DNA of 64,000 nucleotides from assembly GCA_008508345.1 (NCBI GenBank), contig QNGE01000299.1, positions 267,226 to 331,225 on the forward strand, given 5' to 3'. The stretch's first letter is position 1; every line of letters starts with the position of its first letter. Shown here one piece after another: positions 9,321 through 20,810 of this stretch. Under the pieces are notes generated by a model. That model was not told where the DNA came from, ran no database searches, and saw nothing but the letters and a program-made list of their open reading frames with translations. The translations under genes and the position numbers were made by a program. The DNA comes from Paragonimus westermani. Taxonomy: Eukaryota > Platyhelminthes > Trematoda > Plagiorchiida > Troglotrematidae.

Positions 9321-12300
9321 CAAATGTCATTGAATTTCCGTTACTTACCCACAGGACATGGGAGAGGTTTCACAGGTGACGGTACATGTACTAATATTTA
9401 CGCACGCATTTGAACACAAAATACATTTCTTCTTGCAATGTAATCTAGATTTCTTACATTAAAAAACTGTACATAACTTTTTGTTTATCAGTAGCCTTCG
9501 ATGATATAAGTCGAGAAAGCGTTCATATGATTGTAAAATATTTAAAATACAACATGAAACGTTGAAAGGTCATGTCATGATTCATTAGTACGGATGACTC
9601 AGTCTAGCTCATAGGTTCCTAAACCAAAGTGCTCCTACCAGTTTCACTCATCTTGCACTGGAGTTGACGGATTCATCGAAACAGCGTTTATCTGAAATAA
9701 GTTTCATATTGTTTTATATATTGTTTATATATTTGTTTGTTTATATTTATATTTATATATTATATTTGTTTATATATCGTTTTATGCTATTCATAGCTAT
9801 GTAGGGTCCCGTGCATGGTATCACTTGCGTAATGCAGGACAGAGTATAAAGTGGTCGGATATACAACTTAATTTAATGGAGATATACAACCGCGCTATTC
9901 ACTCTTCGGTCGCAAATGGAATGTCAGGCCCCAACTAACAAACAAGTCCATCGGAACATACGTCACACAGAAGGATGTAACGAACATAAGTCAGTAGCTA
10001 ATGGCTCGAGATAGTGCACCACTTATCATGCCAGCGTAACAGTACAGTCCAAACATAATGGAGTCGTGTGTTTCGAATCAAACGACAACTTTGGGATTGA
10101 AGTTCACTTTACGAAACCAGTTTGATTCGGGTAGAATTAAACTTTGCCACAGCAGTGGACTGAATCGTCACGTGAACACAAGGTCAGCTAATTTGACTGA
10201 AATCTATGGTTATTGATCCGCAACACCACCTCATCACCAGACTGAAGTAGGCTGGTACAACAACCCTACAGAGCTCCTGTTTTCCAGGCTACATGATACG
10301 CCAAAACAGCTTCTTCTAACGACCTCTTTGCCTAGGCCAGCGGGGTCGATAGTTAAGTGTTGACTAAAATCCACCTATATGCTATCCACACGGACAAGAC
10401 AAATCTCTATGTAGGGTAGTCTCATGGATGAACTAGAGTTGACAACCCCCGTTTGATCTGCGTCACGTGCACCATCGTTCTAATCCAAAGAAGTATGTTG
10501 CGTGGTGAATTGTTTATTGGGTGGAGAAATCTTCTGGTGATCCGTGACATAACTCATTCATTAAAATCCAACAAAATAATTAGCATGGGAGGATTTGGTA
10601 ATCACACGAATTGCATGTTGATTAGCCTGTACCAAGTCTGCAACAACACCGTTATTTCCATGGTAACAGATTTCTGCATCTACGTTGGCAATCGTTCAAT
10701 AATTCTAAGATAACACACAAATAAGTTTTTTCCGAGGGTTTCAGTGCTGCTCGATTTCTGTTCGTAAGAACGGCGTATTCAATAGTGTGCGATTGTGGCT
10801 GATTAGTGTGAATCACCTTTCAATTACCCAAGCAGTTTAGTTTACAGTTTATAGTGTACACCTTTATTCATCCGTTTGCCCAGGAGCTGACGCTTTAGCC
10901 GCCTTAATTTCGGTCATTCGCTTCCGTTCCGATAGTGGTGCTGCGATCTGTTGCACTTACTTCGTAACATTAAGTCTAAAAATATCAATATGATCACCTG
11001 TCCGTCGACCACATCATTGGGGTTTCCCTACCAGTTGTCCAACATGAACAAGTTAACTCACTGTGTGAAACGTGAAGTTGACAATCGGGCAGATTCGACC
11101 TGATGGCAATACACGCTGGCAGCTTAGCAAGTGAAACTTACATCAACGGGATTTCACAGTCGACATTATGTACTTAGTCATGTGAACAGTTGGCAAACGG
11201 TGAACCGGGGCAGTGCGATCTTATGCCACAGCTAACAGGTGCTTGAATCAGATTGACCTAAACCCAACGCCACGTTGCGTACAAGTTGCCCTCTCTTCCC
11301 TACCACAATAAAGTGCAACTGTTTCTGTACAAGGAACACCAGCACAACCAAGGTTTATCAGTCGCGTGAAACTTGTGAATGCTTGTGTAGTATCCACCTT
11401 GTGAAGTTTCTACAGGATATGATGAGTGCTGGTTGATGTGTTGGTTACTGCTCTCACAGGTGGGCACCTGTCTGTGTTTACGACACCTGCTTTAATATAC
11501 TTCGAGTCCTGAGACTTCAGATGCTGCTGCTGCCTGTTTGTTTAATCATCCCAGTAACCACATACAAGTTGTTGAATGACGCATTGTCTGGCGAATCTAA
11601 CTAAATAAATTTTAGATTTATGGTTATTGTCACCAGTCCTATTGGATTGTCTTCAACAGAAACGTTTAAGCGACATAGACACTGTTCATAACTGACTGTT
11701 CCTGAACCTAAGCAGAGAGGCAGGACAACGAAACAACGGTTGAGACAGTTACGTGCTGCACAATTTTTGATGATCGTCTTTTTACATACTTAACGGTTCT
11801 AATAAATGTGGTTTCCTCATTGATACAGACGGCAAAACGTATATGACCCGAAAATTTCCAAATATCCCCTAATTATGTCGATTTACAAAAGCGAAAAAAG
11901 TAATTATAGCTTGTGAACTAGGTTTTAATCAGTCATAAAGGCCTACTCCACAACTATGAAACAATTGCTGATTTACAAGCAAACAGTATCACCATCAAGT
12001 ACGTCTCTTTCGAATGTTCGATCACTCGTCACCCAAGCAGTCTAATTGATACATTTTAACCTGTTTGTGATGTCTTATCATTAGCTATCTTTGGCTGCTC
12101 ACAGATTCGTTAAAACTTAGAGATTAACGCTGCATATAAGAACCAACGGTTGTTAGAACGGCATGTCGTACAAACGACTCAACAGAGTAGTACTGAGTAG
12201 CCTGTAAGCTGACAATTATATGACCTTGCTCACATAAACGGCTGTAGGTACGATAAGAGTAGCCAAACTAGTGGACCTGTTTGTCTGCCCTGAAGTAGGG

Positions 12301-13250
12301 CATAATTCCTCACACTGAACACACAATATGTGAACAGTAAAAATCTAGAACAGTGGCGGTTGAAAAGAATATTCAGTATACCTAATTGTAAAGTTACATG
12401 TAGTTCGCAAAATTTTAACTCTGTTAATAAAATCTGGAAAGTGATATCATTTTATCAAAAAAAAGCTGGATTTCCACTAGAAGAGGTCGCAAATTTCATT
12501 TGTAGAAATGTGAATTTTGTTCCGATGATTGTATGGAAATTGTGTAACTGAGTCAAAATCAAATGTATAGTGTTGAATGAGCATTGAAGAAAATTCTGCT
12601 TATTTCCGCATTTCCAGTTAGAGTTCACAGATAACTTTCAGACTAGGAAATTTGGCACAATTTTGCGAGCCTGAGCTTCAACTCCACATAATTTTTTTAA
12701 TGAGACTAGATTGTCAACTGTGTATGTTTCCATTGATGCTCGTAACAGTAGGCAAACAGTGTATCTAAACCATGTGTGCGAGGCAATCAAGGCTTGTCGT
12801 TAGTTAACCTAACCAGCACGTATGTGTCCATCATTGCGAAGCATGTTCGGTGATGGAACGCAATGTACCTACTAACTATAAATTAATTGGTTCAATTATT
12901 ATTGAAGATGTTTTGCTGCTTGTATAACATTTTCCGTGTTAACAAGCTCACCTGTGCTGTACTGTCCAATTTCTCAGTGTTGCTCCTTCATATTTATTAC
13001 CAATCCCCCTGGGGGTAACAGTCTCGTCGGTTTTAGGAAACACCGAGCTGCACTGTGGAAATTTTGAGTAAGAGATTTAAACCGGGCCAAGGTGGTACGA
13101 TGAGATTAGAAACTTCAAATTAATTGCTAAGTCTTGATCGCGGAATTATCGTCTGGATAGAACAGAACGACTCAGTTTATTCTCCATTCGAAACGATCGG
13201 ACAAGCTGTAAACTAATCACAAAAAATTTGGGGTTTGGCATTTGGGTATG
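9321..13250. other. Anonymous DNA, no gene recognised
   Basis: Nearly 4 kb without a supported gene or repeat family member, apart from the AT-rich tract at 9.7 kb. A plus-strand frame of 86 codons at 10453-10713 shows no motif. Confidence 0.5.
9708..9790. repeat. AT-rich low-complexity tract (TTTATAT/TTTGT runs)
   Basis: About 80 bp made of TTTATAT, TTTGTTT and ATATTTAT units with hardly any C. It is a simple-sequence region. It contains TATA-like strings but no gene starts nearby, so I do not call it a promoter. Confidence 0.8.
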
Positions 13251-13609
13251 ACCTTTCGGCCAAATACCAAATACCACACTGCATCGGCCGTCTCACAGGA
13301 TAAACGGAGTCGCCCGATTTTCTGTTTGCAACAGGGTGGACAGGCAAAAATATGTTACTACCAAACGCTCACCCTTCACTAATAACCTTCCAGCACAAAT
13401 CCTAGAACAAGCAAAGCTCACTAAATTCTCAATAGAACGACAAACAATCCGAAACAGGCTCGGAGACGCAAGACGCTCTCAACTGGGTTACGGAATGCTG
13501 GATCGGTGCAGCATCACAGAACCGGCAGAATGCCACACCACACTAATCGCCATGGAAGTGAAAGGTTATGGCATCGACGTAAATGCCTAGAATGAAACAA
13601 GGCTTGTGG

Positions 13610-14110
13610 ATCAATGGAAGCTCCGAGAAGCGGGTGCTGGTGCACCTACTGGATAGGTTACCAGACGGACGGTGCTCGGTAGCAGGGTGTCCAGTTTACA
13701 GTCTCCGGTCGCACCAGTGCTTTGATGATAGACAAACCACACATAATCAGTCGTCAAATTCTGCCGGCGCGGATGAGACTCGGTTGAGGCAAATGTGCCA
13801 TATTTGTTAACGTTTATGGCCCAACTAGGTATCACTTGTGATATAAAGGACCACCTCAAAGTTCGGTTGTCCGCCACAATCCAGTCGGCACCGGTGAGTG
13901 ACCATCTGTTTATTCTGAGTGACTTGAGCGCTTTAGTTTGGCGCGACTCGGCGGCCTGGCAGGGAGTCCTCATATCTCACGGCATTGATTCAGTCAACGA
14001 GAACAGTGATCGTCTGCTCCACCTGTGCGCTACTCATGAGTTGGATATCACAAACATTTGATCCCAGGTGGATGCGAGCACAATCATGGGGAGGATTCAC
14101 CCACAAAGCG
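13610..14110 (+). pseudogene. LINE endonuclease domain remnant
   Basis: The clearest stretch is in the frame 13795-14061: DSAAWQGVLISHGIDSVNEN, then LLHLCATHELDITN. It matches the family segment D-AAWQGVLG-HG-GS-N-NG--LLRTCAEH-L-LTN, the second half of the endonuclease fold. Upstream, the reading ALNKTRLVDQW at about 13.58-13.62 kb fits the start of the catalytic LSETR block, in a different frame. The G-D-NAR catalytic block expected between them is not legible. Known role of the domain: nicking target DNA to prime reverse transcription. Confidence 0.75.
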
Positions 14111-14839
14111 GCCATCATCATTTGTTTGAGTACGTGAGTGTGCGGCAACCCGATTATCGGGAAGTACATATCATGCGATTGATGTGAGGTGCTAAATGTA
14201 GCACTAATCGTAGGCCGGTCAGGACCGAATTGTTCATACCTCTATACAAGCCCGTCTACTGAGGATCATTCAAACAATGGCAAAATATTAAACGATAGCA
14301 GAATCCAAAGAATGGGATGGTATTTTTCGTGTGCAGTTGCCAGTTACCTGGAAGACGCTTCCTTATCCACTACATCCGTGGCAACAGCTCAAAGAACACA
14401 TCACGCAAGCAGTCATCGTGATAATAGGTATCAAACGTCATGAACGTTTGGACTCATTCGTCGACATCAGTGTGGCCATCTCTGGTTTAGTGTGGGAGAC
14501 CATAGCGTCTGCCGCTTTCACTGCGGACCCGGACAATGAAGACTGGAGAATGACATTCCGGAGTGTTCATCAACAACACCGAATGAATTAGCAGAGTCAA
14601 GAACGAATGGTGGGGAGGGGGTGCAAGGTGAGCGAATGTAGCGCTACGTCAATCGCCGACAACGCAAGCAGATTCGCAATCCGCTTAAGGCGATTTTCGG
14701 CCCATCCGTCCAGTCTAACATAGTACTGGTTGGCGTGGACACTGGCTCTTCGTGCGCCTAGGGAGAGGACATCATGAAAATCTGACACAAACACTTTGGT
14801 AGCCTACTTACTCGCACTGCTACAGTTGATTGGGCGACC

Positions 14840-15700
14840 GTGAACAGCCTGCCGCAACAGGCCGCCAAATCACCACTTGCTACCGTTGCGGATTTGTCAG
14901 AGATGCAGAAAGCGATTAGACAACTGTGCAATAGGAAAGCTGCCAGCGTGGACGGATTGTCGGTTGAAATCCTGAGGAATGACGGATGGGCATTAGAACG
15001 CGTTTTGTTCCAGCTGGTTTACTTTACCTGGGAGCAGGAAGAAATGCCATGGGAATCCAAAGACGCTGTGATAGTGCTCATGTTTACAGGCCAGAATAGC
15101 CATCAATTGACCGACAGCTATAGGCACATTATTATGCTGAGCTGTGCAAGCAAAGTGCTTGTAAGAATCCTTCTGAATTGACTGAATACGGATGGTTTGG
15201 AGGCCAGTGTTTCAGAGGAGCAGTGTGGATTCCGGGCAAGTCACAGTACGATAGGCCTAGTGTTTGCTGCTCAGCAGATTTCGCAGAATTGACGGGAATG
15301 CAACCAGCTCCTATATACTGTCTGAGTGGACTTCACCAAAGCCTTCGAATCTGTGAACCACGTGGCGTTGTGGACTGTACTTGGTAAGTTCGGATGTCCA
15401 GCCGAGTTCGTCTATTCGATTAGAATGTTATATGAGAACATGAAGGCGAAGGTACAGTCGTATGAATCAACCTGTGAAGATTGTCACATTGTCGCCGGCA
15501 TGAAGCAAAGTTGTATCCTAGTCCCGATTCTGGGTTTATACTTGACTGGAATGCTGACAGTTGCTTTTCAGGACTCGACGGAAAACGGTGTTGGGAATAC
15601 CGGACGGATGAGTGCCTACTGAACATTCAACGTTTTGGTGCCTTAAACCGCAATGATGCGCAAGCTTCTGTTCTCATATAACAGGGGCAATGTCTCCACA
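14840..15700 (+). pseudogene. LINE reverse transcriptase remnant
   Basis: Several family blocks appear in order across three frames. At 14.9 kb, IRQLCNRKAASVDGLSVEIL is the K-A-GPDG-P-E block. From 15.06 kb there is the weapon-less thumb-side string SYRHIIMLSCASKVLVRILL. From 15215 follows EEQCGFRASHSTIG, then DFTKAFESVNHVALW from 15329, which includes the first catalytic Asp. GMKQSCILVP at 15497-15526 corresponds to G-KQGC-LAP. The next expected block, FADD with the two catalytic Asp residues, cannot be found; the sequence from 15.62 to 15.73 kb appears deleted or scrambled. The enzyme is inactive. Confidence 0.8.
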
Positions 15701-15949
15701 CAATGGAGGCAAACTACAGTGGCTGGCCACAGATTTATCGATTATGACGTTCAAGTTTGGGCTGAACATCAACAGATGTTATCTGTACTGCTGCAAGACA
15801 GTGAAACGTGAACACTGTAGTAGCGGAACTTGCGCTATCAGAGCCGTTTGCATTTGTAGTGTCTGTGACGCATCTTTGGTATTCGGTGGTCGAGCACGAT
15901 TCTGTACACTGAGGTACTGCGACGAGCGGATACGAAAGGAATGGGAGCC

Positions 15950-16230
15950 GTGCTGATGCTGAATCAGCTTCATTGGCTAGGTCACTTCCGTCGAATGGGC
16001 TATGGCCGTGTTCCAAAACAGCTGTTGTATGGACAAATCAAAGCAGGTATGCGAAATCCTAGTGCTCAAAAGCTGAGATACTAGGGTGTTATCCAGACAA
16101 ACCTTTCGCGTTGTAACACTCATGTTAGATGTCTGGAAGAGTTGGCCTTGAACCAGGCGGTCTGGAGAAGCGCGATCCGGACAGGAGTCCGAAAGTTCGG
16201 TGAGCAGTTACTGTACGGCCAAGAAAGGAA
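15950..16230 (+). pseudogene. LINE C-terminal tail remnant
   Basis: From 15953 the frame reads LMLNQLHWLGHFRRMGYGRV, then PKQLLYGQ. This is the conserved L-WAGHV-RM-D-RLPK-LLYGE block that ends RTE-like proteins. After one stop it continues with TNLSRCNTHVRC, LEELALNQAVWRSAIRTGV and RKFGE, matching the final segment (A-NRDAWR--I--GV--FE). The frame stays open to 16540, but nothing after about 16.23 kb resembles the family. Confidence 0.8.
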
Positions 16231-16961
16231 TTGGGTGGTACATAAGGGAGTCATCGGTGTCACAGGTCGTGGTGACAATAATATGGCGTTACGATGTGTG
16301 CAGCCGCGTACGCGCTGGCATTTTTTGGGCTGGTATCTCATCAACGTACTCATACTACACTGTAGGCTAAGAGAAGCCGAGTATGCCAGGGTCGAGTCAG
16401 TTATATCGGTTACATTCATTGTTTTCTCGTTCACATTAACCAAAGACTACCGTCGTTTAGAATTCATCTGTTCCCATGTTCAGAAACGTGGTTTTCTGTG
16501 GCCCTCTGCTTTTCCTCTTCTTCAGCTTTTTAATGTATAAGATTAATGTATTTTATGTTTTCCAGTCCAACCTTAAAGTTTGTTTTTCATCCAAATCCTT
16601 CCTGTAATCACTAACCTATACTCTTATACTGGACTATTTCTTGCATTATAATTTCGATAGTTTTCTTTTTAGTTTAAATGTTATCACCGGAGTCACTGTT
16701 TGGTTTCCCGGAGATAGGGGCTTTAGTTTCTAGGTAGCCTATCAGTTGGCCAACTAGCACTGGTTGGTTGAGCACAAACGTCTCACTCGCCCGCCTTCTG
16801 GTGTTATTCCTTCGGATACATGATGTGTGAATGGAAGCACAAGTCTTGCAGCACAAGCCATTTGTAGTGATAGTTATGTGCATGCATCCTTTGGTTCCGG
16901 TCACTGTGACAGGTTGATCCGAAACGGATCCTGCTAACCATGATCATTCGGTCACACATGT
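16231..16961. other. LINE 3' flank, anonymous
   Basis: The first part may be LINE 3' untranslated sequence (pyrimidine-rich at 16.49-16.67 kb). No other feature is recognised. Confidence 0.4.
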
Positions 16962-17130
16962 TGTGATGTTACTGACTTTGTGGTTAACACGCTAGTCACA
17001 AGCACATAGGTCGGATTACAAACTCCGGTTCGGAGAATGATATACGTTACTGATAAGCCAAAATAAGGCAGAACCTCGAGTCTGATGCCTATTTTGAAAG
17101 TGGGCTAGCCGAAAGGCTCAGCTGAATACA
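16962..17130 (+). mobile_element. tRNA-derived hammerhead SINE, old divergent copy
   Basis: The family order can still be traced: GTGGTTAACACG (box A region), ACAAACTCCGG (box B region), CTGATAA, a GCC/GGC stem II, AGAACCTCGAGTC (stem III palindrome CTCGAG and C17), then TATTTTGAAAGTGGGCTAGC. The core has changed bases and stem I does not pair well. It is probably an older subfamily member. Confidence 0.55.
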
Positions 17131-17679
17131 AAGCCTGTGAACAGACAACAGCGGTGTTCAATTTAAAATCTGAAGTGGTCTTCTGTTTGCTAGAGAAATC
17201 GCGGTCAAACTTCTCAGAACCACAAATACATTGAAACCAGTGGTTATGGAAGTTGGAACTACATCTGACGTTGATGTTACTGCCGTACTCTTGATTCGTT
17301 TCAAATAGCACCCAAATGCCGTCCAGTTAACGTAAATCTCATGGTACCTCGTGATTGGTAGCAAACGGTAAGGCACAGCGGTGTGATGAACAGCTATTTA
17401 CTCATCCTTACGCAGTTAGAATTAATGAAGTTTCGTCAAGACGTGACATAATTCCGAACAGAAAACTTACTGGGTGAGTGTATTAGTTGATGGGAAGCTT
17501 GAAAGGCTCAGTACCTTTTAGGCAGTTCATCAATTAGCAAGACACATTGCGAGATGCAATCATTCCGTCCATTTTCCTTAGTCGACTGCGTAAACCTTTC
17601 GGTCACACAGGGCATGACGACGAAACAGTAAAATGGTCAGAAGTCACATGGTTCGATCAGAGTTGAAATAAACGGTTTC
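17131..17679. other. Anonymous DNA beyond the PLE-A 3' end
   Basis: It lies downstream of PLE-A on the minus strand and could hold its 3' terminal repeat. No match to the other PLE terminal repeats in the window was seen. Confidence 0.4.
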
Positions 17680-18735
17680 AGTGCCACGGCAACGAAACTG
17701 ATTGTGTCCGCATCTTTTGCCAGCAGGGGACCCGTGCTTGACGCCTGATCAATAACGCTTCGGAAAACATCATCTTAATGTTGCGATTGTGTAGCAGGAC
17801 CATAAACGAGGTGGTGGAGTCATTCACATAACCTGTTGCGATTGGGTGTTTTGGGCTCGACGACACCAGATTTCTGTTTGTACGTTGGTAATCTGGCATG
17901 CGTTGACTCATTGTCCCGGCGAGCCACTTGGGGGATGTGCTCCACTCTCCTCTGTTGGAAGTTTCGGTCCGTTCTGCCAAGGTCTGAGTAACTACAACTG
18001 CAGATGAACTAGTAGATGATGACAGGTAAAACTTTCCGAACAAGAACGGTCGGGATAGTGGAGACTGATCTTGTGTGAGGAGAGTAACAAACGTAACTCC
18101 GCTGTGGGATAAGTGCGACCAATGACAGATTTCGACTTTTGAATTGCATCGGTAATGTTGTGGTCTGCTGTGTGAAGAAGGTTGATAGGAGGAAACTTGC
18201 TTCTTCGCTGCTGATCGTGAGTGAGATTTAACCATTCAGTGCTTGCAATGAATTTCAACAAATTTGAACAGATATTCATCCGCAAACAGAGCACTCCTCA
18301 CGAGCTCCTCTTCAGACCTTAGATGGTCTGTCTTGCACAGTTTCCTTACTCGATTAAAAAGTGGTTACACTAAAACACGTTTGTAAGCTTCTGGCACAAA
18401 TGCGGCGAATTGCAGTTACCGCCCTCGCCATGTAGCTTTCCTACAAAGAGATCGGCGAACACACCGACAAAGAGATTTCGGTGAGAAAAATTAAGCTGAT
18501 GTAAGAGTTATTAAGTGATCGAAATCGGCTAATACGAAACTGTCCTCAACGCATCGTTTGTAAGACAAAGAACAATCAGTACACTCCGTCAGTCCACCTT
18601 TGACCATTTCAAGATAAATATCGGCCACTCTCTGACCCAAGGGACTGCTCATTACGTCATCAAATTGCTTATAAAGCACAACCATTGAACTCAAACAGGA
18701 TACTTTCCCCACATACGAGAACTATTTCTTCAAGG
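17680..18735 (-). pseudogene. PLE-A: Penelope-like reverse transcriptase plus endonuclease, decayed
   Basis: On the minus strand, PLE protein blocks follow in order. The frame 18712-18491 carries the palm: YKQFDDVMSSPLGQRVADIY is the YEQ-DGVAMGSPLGP--A-I- block. Then YKRCVEDSFVLADFDHL stands for Y-RYVDDTF, with CVED in place of YVDD at 18542-18553. After stops, the linker appears (GRTYPTAELRLLLSSHKISL in the frame 18294-17992), then GRTDRNLQQR around 17.97 kb, the YIG-T region of the endonuclease. The C-terminal EALLIRRQARVPCWQKM follows at about 17.75 kb, matching EA--I-----LC-QK. Many stops and frameshifts, and a changed catalytic site, make it inactive. The N-terminal domain is absent. Confidence 0.75.
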
Positions 18736-18844
18736 CAGTCGACGGACACATAGAAAAGTAGTATGAAACAAAGTAGTCATATAAATAATCAGCTTTTTCA
18801 TACGGTGAACCATCTGTGGATAGTGGGTCAGCGTCAGTTGAGCT

Positions 18845-19195
18845 GTAACTTGGAGGAGTTTGTTCCCTTGATGAACTTGAATAAAGCAATGAAAAGACGC
18901 ACTTCGTGTGATGTTCTCCGGAGTAACATTTCTTACATTCTGATCACACATGTAACTATTTTTAAACGGGTCAACATTCCACAGGGCAGAGGTCATGGCT
19001 TAATGGATTAAACAAACAGACACCAAAAATGAAAATCATAATTGTGGGACTGCTGACTACCATGGTAGCCGCAGTGTCAACACAAATTGTTTTTGAACAC
19101 ACAGGGGGAGACTGTGACGTTTAATGGCCAAAGCCTCAGCAAACTAGAGTATGCGCTTCCGGTTGCTCCGAAAGATCACCGAGAACGCGTCAGAA
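18845..19195 (-). repeat. PLE-B 3' end, left arm of inverted repeat
   Basis: It is the reverse complement, with scattered mismatches, of 19655-20010. Each arm holds the last ~45 codons of a PLE endonuclease followed by 3' non-coding sequence with the shared string GTTCTCCGGAGTAACATTTC. This is a PLE terminal repeat present in inverted orientation on both sides of the endonuclease. Confidence 0.8.
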
Positions 19196-19593
19196 ACTCT
19201 GACTGTGTCCTGATTATATTATGCGCCTTGCAACGACAGATGCGGGGTGCAGTCCATCGGCACCCATACAGGCTCCTGACGTTTCTAATTGCGTCTCTAG
19301 CCATTTGGGTACATGCTCCTTGATACTAACAGCTAGTTGTTGGTTTGCCTCCCTATGTAGTTCATACTGCAGCTACACGAGTATTTGTATAAACAGTGGG
19401 ATGTGACAGACGTACACTGTTTGTTCGTAACCGGGACGACTGGTAGAGTTCTCGTTCGTTGTGTTACACACAGCTTTGCAACATTATAAGTCATGGATAC
19501 AGCCGCTGTTAGACTTTTCCTAATCATTGTTGACCAGCTGCCCCCTAAGAATGGGAGTTCTAAATACACCGTCCTCTTCGGTGCCGTCGTCAC
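19060..19593 (-). pseudogene. PLE-B: GIY-YIG endonuclease remnant
   Basis: The minus-strand frame 19593-19333 reads KRTVYLELPFLGG (linker), MTYNVAKLCVTQRTR, then HCLYKYSCSCSMNYIGRQT. The last piece is the GIY-YIG core (Y-C-C----YIG-T). After a disrupted stretch, DAFSVIFRSNRKRIL and FAEALAIKRHSLPLCVQKQF (19191-19060) give the C-terminal end, with one stop between them. Together they are about two thirds of a PLE endonuclease domain; the reverse transcriptase is missing. The 5' end abuts, within about 60 bp, an inverted second copy of the same C-terminus. Confidence 0.8.
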
Positions 19594-19654
19594 TTCTACA
19601 GTTGGGATGACGGCTTTGCCGTAATTTTTAATAAATCACAGGGGGTACCCGTTT

Positions 19655-20010
19655 CTGACGCGTTCTCGGTGATCTTTCGGAGCAATCAGAAACGCATACT
19701 CCAGTTTACTGAGGCTTCGGCCATTAAACGTCACAGTCCCCCCTGTGTAGTTCAAAAATAATTTGTGTTGACACTGCGGTTACCCTGGTAGTCGGCATTC
19801 TCATAATTTCGATTTGCATTTTTGGTATCTGTCTGTTTAATCCCTTAAGCCATGACTTCCACTCTGTGGAATTTTGACTGGTTTAAAATTAGTTACATGT
19901 CCATGTGGGATCAGAATGTACGAAATGTTACTCCGGAGAACATCACATGAATTGCGTCTACTCATTGTTTTAATCAAGTACATTCTTTGTGATAAACTCC
20001 CCGAAATATC
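19655..20010 (+). repeat. PLE-B 3' end, right arm of inverted repeat
   Basis: Partner of 18845-19195. Both arms carry a string about 130-150 bp after the coding end that aligns without gaps to the hammerhead motif at 7864-7883 at 14 of 20 positions (in this arm GGGATCAGAATGTACGAAAT). The CTGATGA core is lost in both, so they look like dead hammerheads at the same place. Confidence 0.7.
19657..19788 (+). pseudogene. PLE endonuclease C-terminus, inverted copy
   Basis: The plus strand reads DAFSVIFRSNQKRILQFTEA, SAIKRHS and, after a small frameshift, a K-stop-FVLTLRLPW end. It is the same protein end as 19191-19060 but on the opposite strand. It opens the right arm of the inverted repeat. Confidence 0.75.
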
Positions 20011-20375
20011 TTCCAAAATATCACACAACTTTAAGGAATCCTTCACAGAGCGAGAGTGGCGGGTTTCACGGGCAATATCAAAGAGCTGAACTAGCCATCA
20101 AGGGAGCTTGTGATATGCTTAATCATCTATGGCAAGGATAGGCTTCAAGAGAATACCGGTTTTGTGTCATTCGTCTAATCCTCTCATTCTTAGTTTACGA
20201 ATCACAATCACTTTCAGCCGTTTATACTCTCACTTATTTGTGTAGCCATGCAGCATGTAACAGGCAAGCCGGACGTTCTGGCTTCGTGTACCCGATACAC
20301 TCGTAAACCCACTTTGTGCAACGTGGAGACACCAGGGGACAGCGTTCCTCAGAAGTACGGGGTTCCAACGATAGT

Positions 20376-20442
20376 CCTGTAAAAGGAGATAACAGAAACA
20401 AACGTGAGCCAAAGGCCCAGTAAGGCATGCACACGACTTACA
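20376..20442 (-). other. Possible 65-nt intron (splice-site pair)
   Basis: On the minus strand a strong donor GTAAGT (20441-20436) and a strong acceptor (pyrimidine-rich tract then ACAG, ending 20377) would remove 65 nt. They join an open exon (TRRAVDAILVFVC) to DYRWNPVLLRN and the rest of a 49-codon frame. No start Met is seen upstream. This could be a real minor exon pair or chance. Confidence 0.2.
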
Positions 20443-20810
20443 CAAACGAAAACCAAAATGGCGTCAACAGCACGCCGCGTTACAAGCAAAAGGTTTGTAA
20501 CTCCCTCTATACTTGTTTTCCCGTTGGGGTGTTATTATCTGTTTTATAGTCAACCAAAGAACATCCGTTCATCAGCCAAAACGTTGCGAATATCCACCAC
20601 ATTCAGGTTTCTTCAAAATTTTGATATCACCACCTTTGTCTGATCTGAGAGGTACCAAGTCCTGGTCAATTGTTTGATGACCTCAAATTTTTCAGAAAGT
20701 AAACGACAATGATGGCGATTGTTTTAAGATGGAAACACACAAGAAAATATGAACAGTTTATCAGTCGAAAAAACTGACGTTTATGGTAAAATGGGAAATA
20801 TCATTTCTAG

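Larger units (their letters stand above)
13260..16230 (+). mobile_element. RTE-like LINE, decayed but nearly full span
   Basis: Pieces of one non-LTR retrotransposon lie in correct order on the plus strand: an apurinic-type endonuclease (13.6-14.1 kb), the linker, the reverse transcriptase (14.84-15.7 kb) and the C-terminal tail (15.95-16.23 kb). They match the common metazoan RTE-like protein, often mis-annotated as a craniofacial development protein 2-like gene. Such proteins are roughly 900-1000 residues, which fits the ~3 kb span. Stops and frameshifts occur throughout and the catalytic YADD/FADD segment is missing, so it is dead. No poly(A) or target duplication was identified. Confidence 0.85.

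Noticed and set aside
9708..9790. AT-rich tract as a promoter or replication origin
   Set aside because: Simple-sequence composition and no gene or other signal next to it.
13235..13290. Imperfect inverted repeat (CATTTGGGTAT with AATACCAAATACC) as a terminator or ribozyme
   Set aside because: It lies at the presumed 5' edge of LINE-1 and has no ribozyme core; probably LINE 5' untranslated sequence.
16142..16540. 132-codon plus-strand frame as a host gene
   Set aside because: Its first ~30 residues are the RTE-like LINE C-terminus; the rest is unrelated 3' flank that happens to stay open.
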